A stretch of 64,000 bases of DNA from Telopea speciosissima (Eukaryota > Streptophyta > Magnoliopsida > Proteales > Proteaceae), in contig NC_057925.1 of assembly GCF_018873765.1 (NCBI RefSeq), forward strand, positions 4,227,568-4,291,567, in the 5' to 3' direction. Made by a program: the position numbers and the translations under genes. The notes beneath the pieces were generated by a model. The model had not been told where the DNA came from. It did not search any database and saw only the letters and a list, made by a program, of their open reading frames with translations. Shown one piece after another: positions 1 to 10,058 of this stretch; positions within the stretch are counted from its first letter, which is position 1; every line of letters begins with the position of its first letter.

Positions 1-1060
1 CACGCATTGAGAACACCGTCCTCCCATCACAATAAACCATGAAATTGATGATGGACTTTCTCAGAGCCCTAGTCCATCCATCCGCCATTATAGTCACCTC
101 ATATGTCTCCCTACATATTCCTCATCTCACTAATGTACTCATCAATCTCACTCTTTTGTTGAGGTAGATAAACATTCATTACCTCATAGGGGGGGGCCCT
201 CAATCCTCGGGCCAGCCTACGCAATGGTATCTATCATGGTATCATAATGGGGCCTTGTGGGTGTTCGGCCGATGGTATGGTATAGCATCCACTTAGCTAT
301 TGATTCTTTAACCAATCCCTTCATCCCCTTCCATGCTCCTTCGATTCTCGGGTCGATCGCTTCCTTTCTTCTTATGCAATTTAGGATCGATGTTGATGGT
401 GGCACTGCATCTTGGTAGAGGTGTTGGGGTTGCCCTCACACTTTGGATCTTTTAAAAGGATTCAAAGTTTTAGGACCCTCCAGAATGCGCCACTCCTCCA
501 CTACCCCTACTCTTTGTCTCTCGCGATCATCTTGAAAACTTCCTCTACTCCTCGAAACAGTCCGCCTAAAATCCCTAGCCTCCTCTGCCAGATGTCATGT
601 GCATCGCAATGTCATCATCGGAGGAGGAGGAGGAGTCATCATCATCATGTATCGCCTTCCTCCTCCCATCGAACTCCTCACCGTATCCTCAAGTTGTTCT
701 CTTATCCTTTCGCTTGTCACCTTCCTCTTCTTTCTTCCCCTCAAACTATCACCAATCTCCCCGGCTACTTCAAGAGGGGACCATATGACAACCTACAACA
801 TCTTTAGATCCTCCCAGATGATGTTGTTTAAGTCTCACCTGACCCACCTCCCATAAATTGCATGTGATAATAATTACATATAGATTTTCTCTTATCCCCA
901 TCAATGGGAGTACCATGTAACCATGCAATGTCCCCCTATCTTGGCTGGTTGGTCTCTCTTGTTCCCTCTGTTCTCTTTGTTCCGTTCGCCCCCTTTGTTG
1001 ACTACTTTCCCCACCTTTTGCTTCCCGACGTTGTTATCACGATCCGCCATAATGATACTT
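1..1060 (-). mobile_element. hAT-superfamily transposase remnant (BED finger to DUF659)
   Basis: Read on the minus strand, this stretch resembles a plant hAT transposase running off the left edge. An N-terminal start (MADRDNN) lies near 1050. A degenerate BED-finger-like stretch near 790-850 contains RLKQH, G-S-K-D-V-V and a final VP. An acidic or poly-Ser linker lies around 600-660. The DUF659 part at 217-360 reads SIAKWMLYHTIGRTPTRP, then HYDTMIDTIA, and continues at 1-95 as TIMADGWTRALRKSIINF followed by MVYCDGRTVFS. These match the usual hAT order. Frames change and stops occur between the pieces, so it is not coding. The catalytic RNase H-like core and hAT dimerisation domain would lie beyond the window. 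The family assignment is from remembered motifs; the fragments are seen directly. Confidence 0.6.
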
Positions 1061-1834
1061 GTTTCTTTGCAATGTAAGTAACACAAATAATTAAAAAACT
1101 TAATGTAGATGCACTTCAATTGACACTTTTAGATTACTAATACACTTGTATAGTTATTTAATATTTTTCCCCTAACCCTTATATTTTTCACAAAATTAAA
1201 ACCAATTTTTATATATAATGTTAATATAAGTATTGACCTAACACAACAAAACTATGAATTAGTAAACATAATATACATGTAATGCATCTCAAAACATATA
1301 GAAATAACTTTCATATTTTTTCATTATTTTTAAACTTAAAACTCATATTTTTCCTTATTTATTTCTTTTTTAATTTTTTATATTTTTCTTAATTTTCGAA
1401 AATTAAAAGAATTATTTAAGAGCAGAAAAATAAATCCGACATCTGTGAAGCCGTAGATCGCCATTGGTGTCTAACATATATTTAATTCATTACCATCTAA
1501 GTCATATTACCCCTAATTATTTCCTATTTTAGTTGTAGGAAAATGAATTTTTAAAACCAGAAAAAAATAAAAAAATACATATGGGAAAAAATTTCGACCG
1601 TGAGGTTGTAGATCGGCCTCCGTGTCTAACATATATTAATATCATCAACATCCAACAACATTTGTAAAGTTTTTTTAAAAAATAGTTTTAGAGAAATATA
1701 ATTTACCTTAAATAATGAAAATAGGCTTAGATGATGAGCTTAGATGACCCTCCGACGCCTTCCCGCGACAAGGAGCTTCAATGAGGCTTGGAAGGGAGGA
1801 AGAAGAGAGAAATTTCATTTCAGCAGCTCTCGGT
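1061..1834. other. AT-rich spacer
   Basis: No credible gene. Two related blocks, at 1451-1479 and 1606-1638, share a TAGATCG core and GTGTCTAACATATATT about 150 bp apart, so a short repeat has been duplicated. The rest is A/T-rich sequence with homopolymers. Confidence 0.5.
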
Positions 1835-2095
1835 CGAAATATCGACCAAGAGTGCGAAATATGAAATTTATAAGGATTTTGAATGTGACACTATTGTCAC
1901 TTTACAATATCTCGCGATATATCGTGATATCTCGCGATATATCGTGAGTTCCACGATATATCGTCGAAATATCTCGATATATCGACGAGTTATTGTACTT
2001 TTTTATTTCGACATTGTTTCGTATCTCGGTCATGTCGAGATTCACGAAATATCGCGATATATCGCCGATATTTCGCGAGATTTTATACCATGGCT
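1835..2095. repeat. Palindromic GATATATCG-rich repeat
   Basis: Dense short palindromes built from CGATATATCG, TCGCGATATATCG and CGAAATATCG words follow one another, many of them self-complementary. The right boundary meets the broken 3' end of the minus-strand LINE at about 2090. No reading frame or classical terminal repeat is visible. It could be a small fold-back DNA element or satellite-like sequence; the class is unknown. Confidence 0.6.
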
Positions 2096-4420
2096 GTGAA
2101 GCAGTGCCTAGGAATGTGATGCTTGAACCAAAGGAGCCTACGCCAAGGAACCAAAGGGCCTTTTAGACGAACAAAATTCCAAGCAGCCTTGGAAGAGAAG
2201 GAGCAGGAGTTGTTCGAAGACCAAGTAACACAGTCACCTCTAGAAGCAGCCCTTCTAGTGACAGAGAGGAGCTCATTCCAGATAGCAATGAGGGAAGGGC
2301 CAGTTGGGGGGGGGAGCCCAACCATTGTGACCTAGAATGTCAGCAACCAAAGAAAGCCTATGTAAGCCGGAGGAGTATATGGTTCTAGGGGTAATCTGGT
2401 GCAGAAGAATTCCCCTAGGATGCCAGTTGTCAAGCCATAGGTAAGTAGAACGACCATCACCAATGTTGGAGCGAATGACTTGAAGGACCAAGGGACGGCT
2501 AGCAAGAATCTTCCTCCAGACCCAAGAGGCATCAGATAAAGAGGAGGCAATCCAAATGGAGTCATTGCGGAGAAGACCCAAATAAATCCAATCCACCCAA
2601 ATGCTCTTTTTTTTCAAGGCAATCTTCCAGAGAAGCTTGATGATACCAGCTGAGTTGACATCTTTGATTCTCCTAATGCCTAACCCTCTTTCCTTCTTGG
2701 GAAGGCAAACAGCAGCCCAACTTAAAGGATGAAGAAACCTCGAGGTGTTAGTGCCCTTCCAGAGGAAGGAAGCCATAAGAGCTTCAAGAGCCTTGATAGT
2801 AGCTTGGGGAAGCCCATAAATACCCGACCGGTAGATATAAGAAGCTTCCTGAACTGATCTAATGAGAACCAACCTGCCAGCATAAGAAAGAAGCTTGCTT
2901 TTCCAGAGCTGAAGTCTCTTCACGATCAGATCCAACATGGAAGTGCAGTGATGAGCAAACAATCTAGCCGGGATCAAGGGAATTCCCTGTATTTGACAAG
3001 CGGTGGCCTTCAAGGAACCCTGAAGCGGCAAGGAAGGCAGTTTTGTCTAAATCGAAACTCCTGCAAAGAAGATGAGGGACTTGGAGGGGTTGATGCGAAG
3101 GCCCGAGAGCTCTTTGAATTGCTGGAGACAAAGGAAGATAGCTTCTAAAGAGGCAATTGAAGCCTTGGAGAATATCATCAAATCATCAGCAAATGCCAAG
3201 TGAGTGAGCTTGAGGGCTTTACACTTGGGCATAGGAGAGATGAGCTGCTGGTTAGTGCAAAGCTGGATTTGTCTGGAGAGGACTTCCATGGCAATAGTGA
3301 ACAAGTAAGGGGCTAGAGGGCAGCCTTGTCGAATCCCCACTGAGGCTCCAAAGTACCCAGCCGGACTGCCATTGACCAATACTGAGAACTTTAGGGAAGA
3401 GATGCAAGAGCTGATCCAGTGCACAAAGGGTAAAGGAAACCCCATCTGAGTCATCACTTAAGCAATGTAATCCCACCTAATAGAATCAAAAGCTTTGTGG
3501 ATGTCAATCTTCAGAAGCAGTGAGGGGAAGTGATTCTTCCTATCAAAGCCCCGGACAATATCATTGCACAAAAGGATATTATCAGAGATGTTCCTGCCTG
3601 GAATGAAAGCAGTTTGGTTATCACTAACTAAAGGGGTCTACAACACTCTTGAGCCTTCGAGCAAGGATTTTAGCAATGAACTTGTACAACAGATTGCAGA
3701 GGGCAATGGGCCTAAAATCATTCATAGCAATGGCTCAGTTGGCTCCTTCCTTTTTAGGGATGAGACAGAGGAAGGTGTGGTTGATCCCATTGACTTGATT
3801 GGGATTGAGGAAGAAACTCTCAATGGCAGCAATAAGATCAGCTTTGATGATGTCCCAAGCAGCTAAAAAGAATCCCATACTAAAGCCGTCCGGGCCCAGA
3901 GCTCCATTGACTTTGAGAGAGTGACTTCTTTGGGGATAGCACTTAAGGAATCCAGAAATTCAGGAGCAATAAACTTGTTGAGAAGATGGCTAGGGACTGG
4001 AACATGATCTTTTTGGGGCCCAGTGAAAATTCCTTTGAAGTGCTGAACAGCCAAGTCCTTAATATCCTTCACTGTGTTAGCAATAGAGCCATCCTGCCGA
4101 GAGAGCTGAACAATTGAGTTAGCATTGACTCTAGCTTGCACAGATCGATGGAAATAAGCTGAATTAGAATCCCCCAACTCCAACCACTTGATTCTAGATT
4201 TTTGCTTGAGAAAGCTTTCTTCCCTAGCTAGCAAGGAGGAGAGCTGATTTGAGACCTCTTTTTCATCAACAACAAGGGAGTCATTGAGCAAATCAGACTG
4301 CAGCCTAGCTTGAATGAAGGCAAGCCTTTCTTTACACTCTTGAACTTGAAGGGTAATATTGCCAAATATGTTGAGGTTCTAGTCCTTGAGAGCAGCCTTG
4401 ACATTTTTGAGCCTCTTGGA
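2096..4420 (-). pseudogene. LINE ORF2, reverse transcriptase to zf-RVT part
   Basis: The linker reads WLELGDSNSAYFHR (3863-4420). Palm motifs follow: LKIDIHKAFDSIRWD near 3490, GIRQGCPLAPYLF near 3330, and the catalytic LAFADDLMIFS near 3190. After a frame change the conserved thumb and linker follow at 2273-3031, including LLSYAGRLVLI, LSWAAVCLPKKERGLGIR and WLDNWHP. The zf-RVT start is at 2096-2325 (AAWNFVRLKG and LVPWRRLLWFK). At least one in-frame stop and several shifts separate the pieces. The FADD active site is intact, which argues for recent decay. Confidence 0.85.
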
Positions 4421-4458
4421 GAAGGCAATGAGAGGAGTGGCTTGGCAAAAACAGGCTT

Positions 4459-5262
4459 TTACCAAGCCTCAAGCACAACTGTAAGAAAGGTTGTATGAGA
4501 GGACCACATGTTAAAGAATTTAAAGGGTTTGGGGCCAAAAGAAGTGAAAGGTTGGATTGCAAGGGAAATGGGGGAGTGATCTGAGATATCAGGATTTTCA
4601 AAAGAGGCATGAGAAGAAGGGAAGGAGGTGAGCCACTCTTCATTGACAAGAACTCTGTCTAATTTGCAGGCAATGCGACTATTCCGGGCCCTCTTGTTGC
4701 TCCAGGTAAAGGGGAAACCAGTCCACTTGAGGTCATTAGCAGCTATGTCTTCAATGCAATCATTAAAATCATTCATTGCTTCAAAGTCACAATGATCACC
4801 CCCCTGCTTTTCATGACTATACCTGATAATATTAAAGTCTCCTCCTAACCCCCAAGGCTGAGACCCAATCTTGCTAGCAAGGGATCTGAGATCAGCCCAG
4901 AGAGGAGTCCTTTGAGCAGGACAATTATCAGCATAAACCACCGAGAAGAAAAAAGAGAAATGACCCAAAGAGTCCGAGAATTTAGTGTGAAGGAATTGAG
5001 AGGAAGAAGCAGAGAGAGAGATGGAAATTCTGGAGGGGTCCCACAAGAGCCAGATACGACCATTGATGTGGTGAGAGTAGTTGGAAAGAAGAGACCAACC
5101 AGGGGCAATCGGGGCTAGAATTTTGGAGGAGTTGGGCTCTTTAATATGAGTTTCCAGGAGGCAACAAAAACTAGAGCGAGAGGTTCTAATTAGAGAGCGA
5201 ACGGCAGCCTGCTTCACGGGAGAGTTTAGCCCGCGGGTGTTCCAGATGGTGCAGTAAATCAT
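4459..5262 (-). pseudogene. LINE ORF2, APE-type endonuclease part
   Basis: This frame starts MIYCTIWNTRGLNSPVKQ and encodes the exonuclease/endonuclease/phosphatase domain that nicks target DNA for target-primed reverse transcription. Visible landmarks are WNTRGLN near the start, CLLETH at about residues 34-39, GGDFNIIR in the middle, LDRVLVNEEW and ISDHSPI near the C-end. The order and spacing fit plant L1 ORF2. The frame is lost just after the endonuclease (after LEAW) and resumes in another frame at about 4420, so full-length ORF2 cannot be made from this copy. The start overlaps the ORF1 stop by four bases. Confidence 0.85.
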
Positions 5263-6022
5263 TGGGGTAGAGGCTGGAGAGGCAACAAAGGCTCTAGGAG
5301 CCTGGTTAGCACAAGTCGCGACCTGGTTTCACTATGGTGGCGCCGGCGATAAGAGCTGATAGAAGGAGTAGCAGGAGTGTGAGACGGAGGGAGAAGCTGA
5401 CGAGGAATTTGCAAGGCAGGGGAATTAAGAGTGGCGGGTGAAGAAGCTGATGGGTTCGATGGGTATGGGCCGGGTCCCAACAGAGAGTTAAGGCCCGACC
5501 GAGGGGAAGTGGAAGCTAAAATGTTGCAACCCGACCCAGAGGAGTTAGTGGGTAAAGAATCATTTGGTGGACGGTTAAGAGAACCCGGCCCAGGAGGAAA
5601 AGAAGGCAAGGTAAGGCCCAAGTGGGTACCCGAAGGGCGGAGGTCAAAAGGAAGGGGGCCCACAAAAGACACGTCAGCAGTGGTTGGTGTCGCTTCGTTC
5701 GATAAAGCAGGAGAAAGCAGAGGGGCTTCGTCATTCGCAGGCAGAGGCGAAACGCAAAAGCCATGGATCAAGGGTGCAGCAGGGTGTCTCAGAGACGCAG
5801 CCGACGACTTCGAAGCAAGAGCAACAGAGTTTCCTAGGCCAAAGCCAAGAATGGAAGTCTCGACAGAAGGATCAACTGCCATCCGCGATCTGCTCCGAGG
5901 TAGAACCTCATATTGGGGCTTTTCGGGGTACGAGAGATGCTCAGGGTCTTCAGACGATGCCAAAAGGCTAAATTGATTCTGACCATCTGACCAGGGCTGC
6001 TGCAACGACTGAGACTGGTCCT
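5259..6022 (-). pseudogene. LINE ORF1, C-terminal part
   Basis: About 250 residues stay open on the minus strand, rich in Pro, Ser and Leu (for example SPATLNSPAL and LPPSHTPATPS). This is the low-complexity tail typical of plant L1 ORF1 proteins, which bind the element RNA in the cytoplasm. The N-terminal DUF4283 and zinc-knuckle part expected in this family is missing because the element is cut at 6022. The stop codon TGA overlaps the ATG of ORF2 as ATGA at 5259-5262. The identity rests mainly on position directly ahead of a clear endonuclease ORF. Confidence 0.6.
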
Positions 6023-6847
6023 CTTAGTTTCTATTTTTCTCTTTTTTCTTGGGATTCAAGTAATGTAAAGAAGGAAGGAGAAGTGAATAATCTCTTCTCT
6101 TAGGGAATATTTCTCCTACCTCTTCTCTCTTCCCTCTTCTCCTCTTCCCCCTATAAATACCCCTTGCCCTTTGGGTTATGACTAGTTAATTTTAAGTTAG
6201 TTCTAGTTCAGTTTTTAAGTTAGTTTTAGTTTTGTTTTAATTCAGTTTTTAGTTCAATTAATTAGTAAAATTTCTTCTTCTCTTCTTTTAGTTTTTGACT
6301 TTCTAAGTTCTAGTTTGATTTCATGCTTTCAATTCCATGGTTGTAATGTTTTTTATTCATGCTTTAATTTTATGTCTTCAATATGGTTGTAATAATTCTA
6401 GTTTAGTTTCAAGCTTTCTAGTCTAAGTTCCTAAGTTGATGACAAGACTTGGAGATTTAGAAGAGGAAGCCATGCAAGGTTTGTTCAAGTATTCAAGCTC
6501 TTCAACTACAGGTTTTTACTCTCTAAACTCTTAAACTCATTCTCCCTCTCTTCTATCTCATTCTCTCTTCTTCTATCTTATTCTCCTTCTTCTTTTGTTT
6601 TTTTTTTATGTGGTTGTGATGTGGCTGCAATCTATCCCTTCCAATCCGCGTTAGTTTGATAGGTTATATGGATATGTGTTAGGACGTCAATTAAATTCAT
6701 GCCAATTTAATTCGTTAGATGCTCGTTAATTTTTGTTAGTTTAATTAGTTTAATTTAACACTTTAAAATAGGGTGGCGTATATCTCCTTGAGTCCGACCC
6801 GTAGCTACGATTGATCTGTACACTTGCGGTTATTATTTTGTGCAAAC
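6023..6847 (+). repeat. Left LTR, 3' portion only
   Basis: This matches 11042-11909 of the right LTR almost throughout, including a TATAAATACCCC promoter-like stretch near 6172 and the closing GTGCAAAC. About 980 bases at its 5' side, present in the right copy, are absent; LINE sequence abuts directly. Confidence 0.85.
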
Positions 6848-6854
6848 GAGTTTT

Positions 6855-6872
6855 TGGCGCCATTGCTGGGGA
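6855..6872 (+). other. Primer-binding site, tRNA-Asp type
   Basis: TGGCGCCATTGCTGGGGA lies seven bases after the LTR end. It matches, with two differences, the complement of the plant tRNA-Asp 3' end used by Athila-type gypsy elements. The tRNA assignment is from knowledge of the family. Confidence 0.7.
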
Positions 6873-7449
6873 GATTATTGTCCACCTTATTTTTCTGATT
6901 TTTAAGTAATTCGAAGTGCTTTATTTTATTTTACTTTTTCTTCTAAAAAAAAAAAAATCAGTTTTTGAAAACCTCATCTTTGTTTCTCTTCTGTTTCAAA
7001 GACTGTGCGCCCAATCTAAAGTCCTTATGCTCAAACCCGACCTCTTTTGGTGTCCCTCATAGGATTAAGTTACCTATGACGCTGCATCATGACTTGGTTG
7101 GGTGGAATGGCATATGACTTATCTTTGGAGGTGACCAACTTTGATAACAGGAAAGCGACATAGTGAGTGCCTTGGAAATAGAAACGTATAGTAGTCCTCC
7201 ACTCTACATTAGAATCCAATTGGAGTCGCCCGTAGGTGGCTCTTGAAGACTATACGGGTTCCCTTGCTGTCAACCTATATGGCAACCTTACAGCTTTGGA
7301 CCCATTGTTTCGATTTTTTAGGGCGATGCACCAACTGTCTATTTATTCCCTCATGTTTTTAGTGAATTTTTTCTAGTCCTTTATTTTTCTTTAATTTTTC
7401 TAAGGGAGACCTCAATTTGGGATAGGTGGTTAGTTAGGAATAATAGGAG

Positions 7450-8660
7450 ATACACTTCCACCTGACTTTGGGGGAAAGGTGGAACCATGCTAAGGCACAT
7501 ATGACTTTGGGGGAAAGGTTTAAACAGGCTAGGGCGGCCAAAAGTAGTGAGTTAGAGAATCACTTTGCACCACCCCAGTCCAATTTTGTTCCCCATCCCA
7601 ACTATGGGCTTTCAGGAAATTTTGATTGGTCACATCCCCAGACTATCCATGTTAAAGAAGGATGTCCTAATCTTTATGGGGGGTAGCTATGGTGATAAGA
7701 ATGTGAGTCCTGTATTTCAGTACAATTCTTTTGGCACTTACAATTAGAGGTGGAGTGATCATCCCAATTTCTCGTGGGATCAATGGAATAACCAAGCTGG
7801 ACCGCCCAATTTCCAATCCCATGGTCAGTTTGGTCCTCCACTGCCCAACCCTCCATTGAATCTCAATGGGCCACCTCTCCTTGAACCATATCACCAACCC
7901 TCTGAGTTTCAGAAAATGGGTCAGGAGGCCAGACTGAGTGAGCTTGAGAAACACATAGCCCTTCTCACGACAAGCCATAATAACATGGAGAAACAACTCT
8001 CTCAACTGATCACCATGGTGCAGGAGGAAACGGGTAAATTACCTAGTCAGCCTGAACCTAATCCATGTTATAAGATTCCAGTTCAGAATGAACCGCCCCA
8101 TCCCCAATTTAATGATATTAAAAGTCCACCACCCCAGTTTGAAGTTAATGAGAGTCAATCCCAACAAGATGATTTATTTGTTGAGATTGAGCCTCCTGAA
8201 TATGTTAGTGAAGCAGAGTTTGATGAGCTACCTAGGGACGTCCAACTTTTGCCTGAAATTTCTGATCTTAGTGAGCCTAGTGTTTCCACTGATTTAGAAT
8301 CAGATTTTTATGATAGCATAGAAACCCTGGAAATTCGATCTCCCTCTCTCTCTTTGGAAAACCCAGATAATTGTCATTTTGAGGATTCAGTTGTCCCACA
8401 TATTGATTTGTCCAAACCTCCTAGGTTTGATGATTTTATTGAGGAGGACAATGTTAGTCATGGTGCTTTTGAAGCAAATTATCGTGATCCTTATTTGGCA
8501 AACTAAGTTCTGCAAAGAGCGGATAGTTTTATTGCTAGGATTGATTTGAGTAAACCTCCCATTTTTTGTGATTATGTTGATGAGGTTACTGATATTTATG
8601 ATCCTTTTGATGTTTACTGCGATCCGTTTTTGGTTGGTTTTTCTAAACATGACGTGTTCT
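7450..8660 (+). pseudogene. gag remnant of the LTR element (fossil)
   Basis: Open stretches here have the character of the C-terminal half of an Athila-type gag. There is a Pro/Asn-rich segment with NFVPHPNYG and FDWSHPQ, then a coiled-coil segment with LSELEKHIALLTTSHNN and MEKQLSQL, then a long acidic tail rich in Glu, Asp, Pro and Ser. No zinc knuckle or protease follows. It is broken and serves only to classify the element. Confidence 0.55.
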
Positions 8661-10047
8661 ACATTGCAAACGGGAGAGAAGGGGAAGATTTATGACATGA
8701 GTTTTAATGCCTTCATTTTCCACTGTCCCATGAGGATAGATTTTTCTATTGGATATTTCTCAGTTGTGCTTAACTTCTATATTATTTCTTGCTTTACTAA
8801 AATTCATGGTCCGAGTGTTTTCTGGTTCTGCAGCTCGTTCTACATTTGCCGGCCATGGATTGAGATTTCTTTTGATGCCCCAAGTACTTGTTGTAGAGCT
8901 CATGACTCTTCATGATCCTCTTTTTTATTATATCTGGTAAGCCCCTTCATCTCCTCCCTTGTCCTTCTTTATTTTCTGCATGCATTGAGGACATTGCATG
9001 ACTTAAGTGTGGGAGGTGTGTGAGCTTGCTTATTTGGTAAATTTTGATTGTAGCGGTAGTTTGGTGTTATGCATACGTTTCTTTGATTGCGAAGCGAAAG
9101 AGAGAGGGAATTAGGTGCCCTAGCATGCGAAATAATAAAAAAATCCCTTTTCAAGGACGGTAATGGGTTTGTATCCGGTGAGAGGGACTGAATTGAAAAA
9201 TATGAGCGTTATTTCATTTGATGGCTAGATTCCTCTGTGTTTTATGGCCCGTTTGATCTTTTGGCTAGTAGTTGAGACCAATTTGTTTGTGGCAAGGCAA
9301 GGCATGAAAGTGGAAAAAAAAAAAAAAAGAAGAAGATAGTGGAATTCCTTGGGACTAGACAAGGCACTGTTGCCTCAGGAAGCAGGGTGACTTGTTCAAA
9401 ATTCCTTGGAAGGAAACTCAAAAAAAAAACTCTTGCATCAATGTCTCAAAGTCTTTATAGATATATGCAAAAAGCGAAGCAACCAAGTATTTAGGTGTCT
9501 GGTGTATGCTCCACCATGTCATTCAGAGAACAGTAGTGGAGCAGAAATAGAGTTTACTGTTGTGAAAGAAAAGCTTTTGCCTTAATGCCTGAAAAGAAAG
9601 TGTGGTAAAAAATACTCAAAGCTTAAGTCTTTGGTTTCATCGATGCTATGAGTGGTTTACCTGAAGGTGAGTAGTGTTCAGAAAATATGAGGAAATCCCT
9701 TAATCTTGATGCATGTTTGTTACTTGAATTGATGTGGGGTGATAAAATTCAAGTGTGGGGGAACCTTTGGCTCCTTGATCTTTAGTTGAGCATTTTTTGG
9801 GATTATGTGCACTGTCCTACTTATGCCATGATTAAAATTTGCAGCATTCATTTACAATTGAACTTTGGGTGTATATTCACTGCGAACACCCACGAGACAC
9901 AACTCGTCCACTAGGGGTAACCTAGGGGTTCAAAGGCTTGTTGCACATGCTAAGTGCAACCGTGATTCCTACGAAAGTGAGTTAGGATTTTTTGCATTCT
10001 AGGTTAGTTTTTCTTTTTGCTTACTTGAGGACAAGTAACATTCTAAT
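8661..10047 (+). other. Non-coding interior of the LTR element
   Basis: No polymerase domain is recognisable. The stretch has A-runs and repeated phrases of the type GAGGACATTGCATGACTTAAGTG and TTGAGGACAAG, which are common ahead of the 3' LTR in this group of plant elements. Confidence 0.5.
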
Positions 10048-10058
10048 GTGGGGGAATC
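10048..10058 (+). other. Polypurine tract
   Basis: GTGGGGGAATC sits immediately before TGATGAG, the proposed first bases of the right LTR. This is the expected place for plus-strand priming. Confidence 0.6.

Larger units (their letters stand above)
2096..6022 (-). mobile_element. L1-type LINE, truncated at both ends
   Basis: On the minus strand the parts run in LINE order. The C-terminal part of ORF1 is at 5259-6022, the APE endonuclease at 4459-5262, a linker and pre-RT region at 3863-4420, reverse transcriptase at about 3047-3860, and the thumb to zf-RVT region at 2096-3031. The 5' end stops inside ORF1 where an LTR remnant begins (6022/6023). The 3' end stops inside the zf-RVT region, where palindromic repeat sequence begins. 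There is no 3' UTR, poly-A tail or RNase H, so a secondary deletion or rearrangement removed the 3' side. A few frameshifts and stops break ORF2, but long open stretches remain, so the copy is fairly young. Confidence 0.88.

Noticed and set aside
412-807. Plus-strand ORF of 131 codons with poly-His and poly-Arg.
   Set aside because: It is a frame shadow of the low-complexity linker of the minus-strand hAT relic.
5431-5976. Plus-strand ORF of 181 codons.
   Set aside because: Antisense shadow of the Pro/Ser-rich ORF1 tail of the LINE.
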